Shown piece by piece: positions 5,526 through 7,053 of a stretch of DNA of 7,053 bases (positions within the stretch are counted from its first letter, which is position 1; each line of letters starts with the position of its first letter). Both the position numbers and the translations under genes were made by a program. The stretch comes from Bacteroidota bacterium (GTDB lineage Bacteria > Bacteroidota > Ignavibacteria > UBA10030 > UBA6906): NCBI GenBank assembly GCA_003541875.1, contig DPLS01000271.1, forward strand, positions 1-7,053, in the 5' to 3' direction. The notes under the pieces are model-generated. The model was not told the DNA's origin and searched no databases. It was given only the letters and a program-made list of their open reading frames with translations.

Positions 5526-6716
5526 CTACCTGAACAACAACATTTTCCTCGTCCGCACAAACATTCCAGTCTTGAGGCGATAGAAGTACACGCCGCTCGC
5601 GACGCCATCCGCATTCCATCGGACAGTGTAAGCGCCCGCTGGTTTGTCCTCGTTCACCAGTGCCGCAACCTCACGTCCAAGCATGTCAAGCACCTTGATT
5701 TCTACAGATGCCCTCTCTGGAACCGAGTACTCGATGGTTGTGCTGGGGTTGAATGGGTTGGGGTAGTTCTGCCCAAGCGTGAATTGCGCTGGTAACTCAT
5801 GGTCGCCCGCAACATTTACTATCATCTCAGAAACCGGGCGACGCCATACTCCGGCGGTCATAGTCCCTGCATAGAGATTTGTACCACCTACGCCAAGTGA
5901 GGCGATGTAGCGAACTGTCATGCCGGAGTCAACAGCTCTCCAACTGCTCGTGCTATTATCGAAGAGAAAGACACCGGCGAAGGCTGTACCTGCAAAGACA
6001 TTTGTGCCATAGACGCCGAACGCGAGAACATTCAAATCCGTTAAGCCAGAATTCGCCGGAGTCCAGCTCATCCCATTGTCCGTCGAACGAAAGCCTCCGC
6101 CGCTCCCGCCATACGTTGCTGCAAAGAGAATACTGCCAGCTATCGCCAGGTCTGAGACATTCGCCAGGCCGACGGAAGTCCAGGACGCCCCGCTACTCGT
6201 TGACCGGAACACTCCCTGTTGAGTTCCAGCGAAGAGATTGCTTCCACCCGCCGCGAGGCACATTACGGAAGAATCCGTCAAACCGGAATTGACTCCAGTC
6301 CAGCTTGCGCCCTCATTTGTTGAAAGAAAGACCCCCCGGCCGGAGGTGCCTACAAAAAGGGCTGTGCTGTTCGACACCAGCGCCCCGGTGTACCACACTG
6401 AAAGAGATATCGACCAAGAAGAGCTTCCACCATTCGTCGAGCGGAAAACGCCCATCGGTGTTGCGGCAAAAAAGGTCGAACCCACAATGGCAAGAGAGTT
6501 GATGGTGCTATCCGTCAGACCAGAATTCATCACGGTCCAAAGTGTTCCGTTGTCTGTCGTACGGTACACACCACCCGACGTACCAGCAAAGAGGGTCGTT
6601 CCCATGACCGCGAAGGAACTAGTCGTGAGTCCGAGTGGTGCAGCGGTTTGAATCCATTGTGCGCTGCAAACGTTCGCTGCGACGGCAATCAAAAAGAAAA
6701 CGATAATGGTTCGCAT
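5526..6716 (-). CDS. Secreted seven-bladed Asp-box (BNR/YCF48-like) propeller with T9SS sorting domain
   Basis: A 396-aa protein. AAAGGAGG (6728-6721) lies 4 bases before ATG 6716. The signal peptide MRTIIVFFLIAVAANVCSA has likely cleavage before Q20. Residues 42-298 hold repeats of about 36-43 residues of the form LFAGTxxGVFRSTxxGxSWTxVNSGLTDSxVxxLAxxG, starting near residues 42, 82, 120, 161, 197, 240 and 281. Asp-box-like turns include TTDNGTLW (53-60), STNEGASW (132-139) and STDNGMSW (211-218). The seventh unit is cut short (LYAGTMTAGVWRRP) and would be completed by the N-terminal WIQTAAPLG strand, giving a closed seven-bladed propeller. Residues 309-396 are a type A T9SS sorting domain (GQNYPNPFNPSTT, MLGREVA, ASGVYFYRL, TRKMLLFR). 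The role is probably binding or structural at the cell surface; no catalytic site can be assigned. It starts 25 bases after the previous gene's stop, so it is co-transcribed with that paralog. Confidence 0.88.
   Translation of the reverse strand: MRTIIVFFLIAVAANVCSAQWIQTAAPLGLTTSSFAVMGTTLFAGTSGGVYRTTDNGTLWTVMNSGLTDSTINSLAIVGSTFFAATPMGVFRSTNGGSSSWSISLSVWYTGALVSNSTALFVGTSGRGVFLSTNEGASWTGVNSGLTDSSVMCLAAGGSNLFAGTQQGVFRSTSSGASWTSVGLANVSDLAIAGSILFAATYGGSGGGFRSTDNGMSWTPANSGLTDLNVLAFGVYGTNVFAGTAFAGVFLFDNSTSSWRAVDSGMTVRYIASLGVGGTNLYAGTMTAGVWRRPVSEMIVNVAGDHELPAQFTLGQNYPNPFNPSTTIEYSVPERASVEIKVLDMLGREVAALVNEDKPAGAYTVRWNADGVASGVYFYRLKTGMFVRTRKMLLFR
5743..5837 (-). repeat. 95-bp perfect repeat, copy 1 (inside propeller gene)
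   Basis: Identical base for base to 6959-7053 at an offset of 1216. It encodes the PVSEM..NPFNPS part of the sorting domain. The match may run further, since copy 2 reaches the window edge. On the other side identity falls abruptly; in the next 42 bases I count 11 differences. Confidence 0.95.
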
Positions 6717-6741
6717 AACTCCTCCTTTGAGGTCTCAGTAA

Positions 6742-7053
6742 CTACTTGAGCAGAATCAACTTCTTGACATCTACAAAACTCCCTGCTTGTAGTTGGTAGA
6801 AATACACACCGCTCGCCATGCCACTGGCATCCCATCGGACTGTGAAGACGCCCGCAGATTTCTCCTCGTTCAACAATGTCGCAACCTCCCGTCCAAGCAC
6901 ATCGAACACCTTGATTTCTACAGATGTTCGTTGAGGAACGGAGTACTCAATGGCCGTACTGGGGTTGAATGGGTTGGGGTAGTTCTGCCCAAGCGTGAAT
7001 TGCGCTGGTAACTCATGGTCGCCCGCAACATTTACTATCATCTCAGAAACCGG
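6742..7053 (-). CDS. T9SS cargo protein, sorting domain only (N terminus beyond window)
   Basis: The reading frame is open through base 7053 and ends at TAG (6744-6742), giving 103 visible residues beginning PVSEMIVNVAG. The ATG at 7041 is internal, because the same PVSEM sequence lies inside the neighbouring propeller protein. The whole visible part is a type A sorting domain (QNYPNPFNPST, VLGREVA, ASGVYFYQL, KKLILLK). It is 78/103 identical by eye to the last 103 residues of the downstream propeller gene, with the first 33 residues identical. The missing part is therefore probably another Asp-box propeller, an inference that needs the flanking sequence. It is likely co-transcribed with the downstream paralog. 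Confidence 0.85.
   Translation of the reverse strand, partial: PVSEMIVNVAGDHELPAQFTLGQNYPNPFNPSTAIEYSVPQRTSVEIKVFDVLGREVATLLNEEKSAGVFTVRWDASGMASGVYFYQLQAGSFVDVKKLILLK
6959..7053 (-). repeat. 95-bp perfect repeat, copy 2 (in the partial upstream gene)
   Basis: The partner of 5743-5837, in the same orientation and reading frame. The identity includes all synonymous positions and ends at the third base of the 32nd visible codon (AGT here, AGC in the other copy). Confidence 0.95.

Noticed and set aside
5388..5795. Plus-strand open frames over the two sorting domains (5388-5795 and 6793-7011) that resemble each other
   Set aside because: Their similarity simply mirrors the duplicated sorting domain on the minus strand.
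6238..6651. Plus-strand open frame with repeated 'PPFVERKTP'-like units
   Set aside because: The repeats are the antisense image of the Asp-box propeller repeats.
5526..7053. Tandem repeated segment as an insertion sequence or integron-like cassette
   Set aside because: There is no transposase, terminal inverted repeat or recombination site; the repeats are coding and in frame, as expected for paralogous cargo genes.

Overview
The window looks like chromosomal DNA of a bacterium of the FCB superphylum (Bacteroidota/Ignavibacteriota/Kapabacteria-like, or a nearby candidate phylum). The main evidence is three separate C-terminal type IX secretion (T9SS, Por) type A sorting domains with the 'NYPNPFNPxT' signature and the 'GREVA..VNE...G.Y.VRW...G.ASGVYFYRL' block. 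This subtype is typical of Ignavibacteria and relatives rather than of Bacteroidales. Base composition is about even and Shine-Dalgarno sequences are clear (AAAGGAGA, AAAGGAGG, AAGGAG). I cannot fix the species.

Layout. Bases 1-192 (+) hold the 3' end of a GlcD-type FAD-linked oxidase. It converges on everything else in the window, which is on the minus strand, and a perfect 9-bp hairpin (198-220) sits in the convergent gap. In minus-strand transcription order the genes are: (a) 7053-6742, the 3' end of a T9SS cargo protein; (b) 6716-5526, a secreted seven-bladed Asp-box propeller protein whose sorting domain is a near copy of (a); (c) 5360-3846, a 504-aa lipoprotein with a glycine-rich hydrophobic segment followed by a 'SCPFVYSY..' domain; (d) 3849-2539, a radical SAM enzyme with a C-terminal twitch (half-SPASM) cluster site, overlapping (c) by 4 bp (ATGA); (e) 2464-1718, a second, shorter lipoprotein with the same lipobox / beta-strand / hydrophobic-segment order and a Cys-containing repeated tail; (f) 1544-270, a secreted protein with a zinc-dependent phospholipase C / P1-nuclease-like domain and a T9SS sorting domain.

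How the genes may work together. (a), (b) and (f) are exported by the Sec system and then by T9SS to the surface or medium. (c)-(d)-(e) is the part least explained by known systems: a translationally coupled lipoprotein and radical SAM/twitch pair, followed 74 bp later by a related lipoprotein that stops just after the hydrophobic segment. Membrane protein or peptide modification by the radical SAM enzyme is a reasonable hypothesis, but the sequence does not prove it. I see no tRNA, rRNA, CRISPR array, insertion sequence or phage gene. No gap between genes exceeds 300 bases; the largest are 1545-1717 and 5361-5525.
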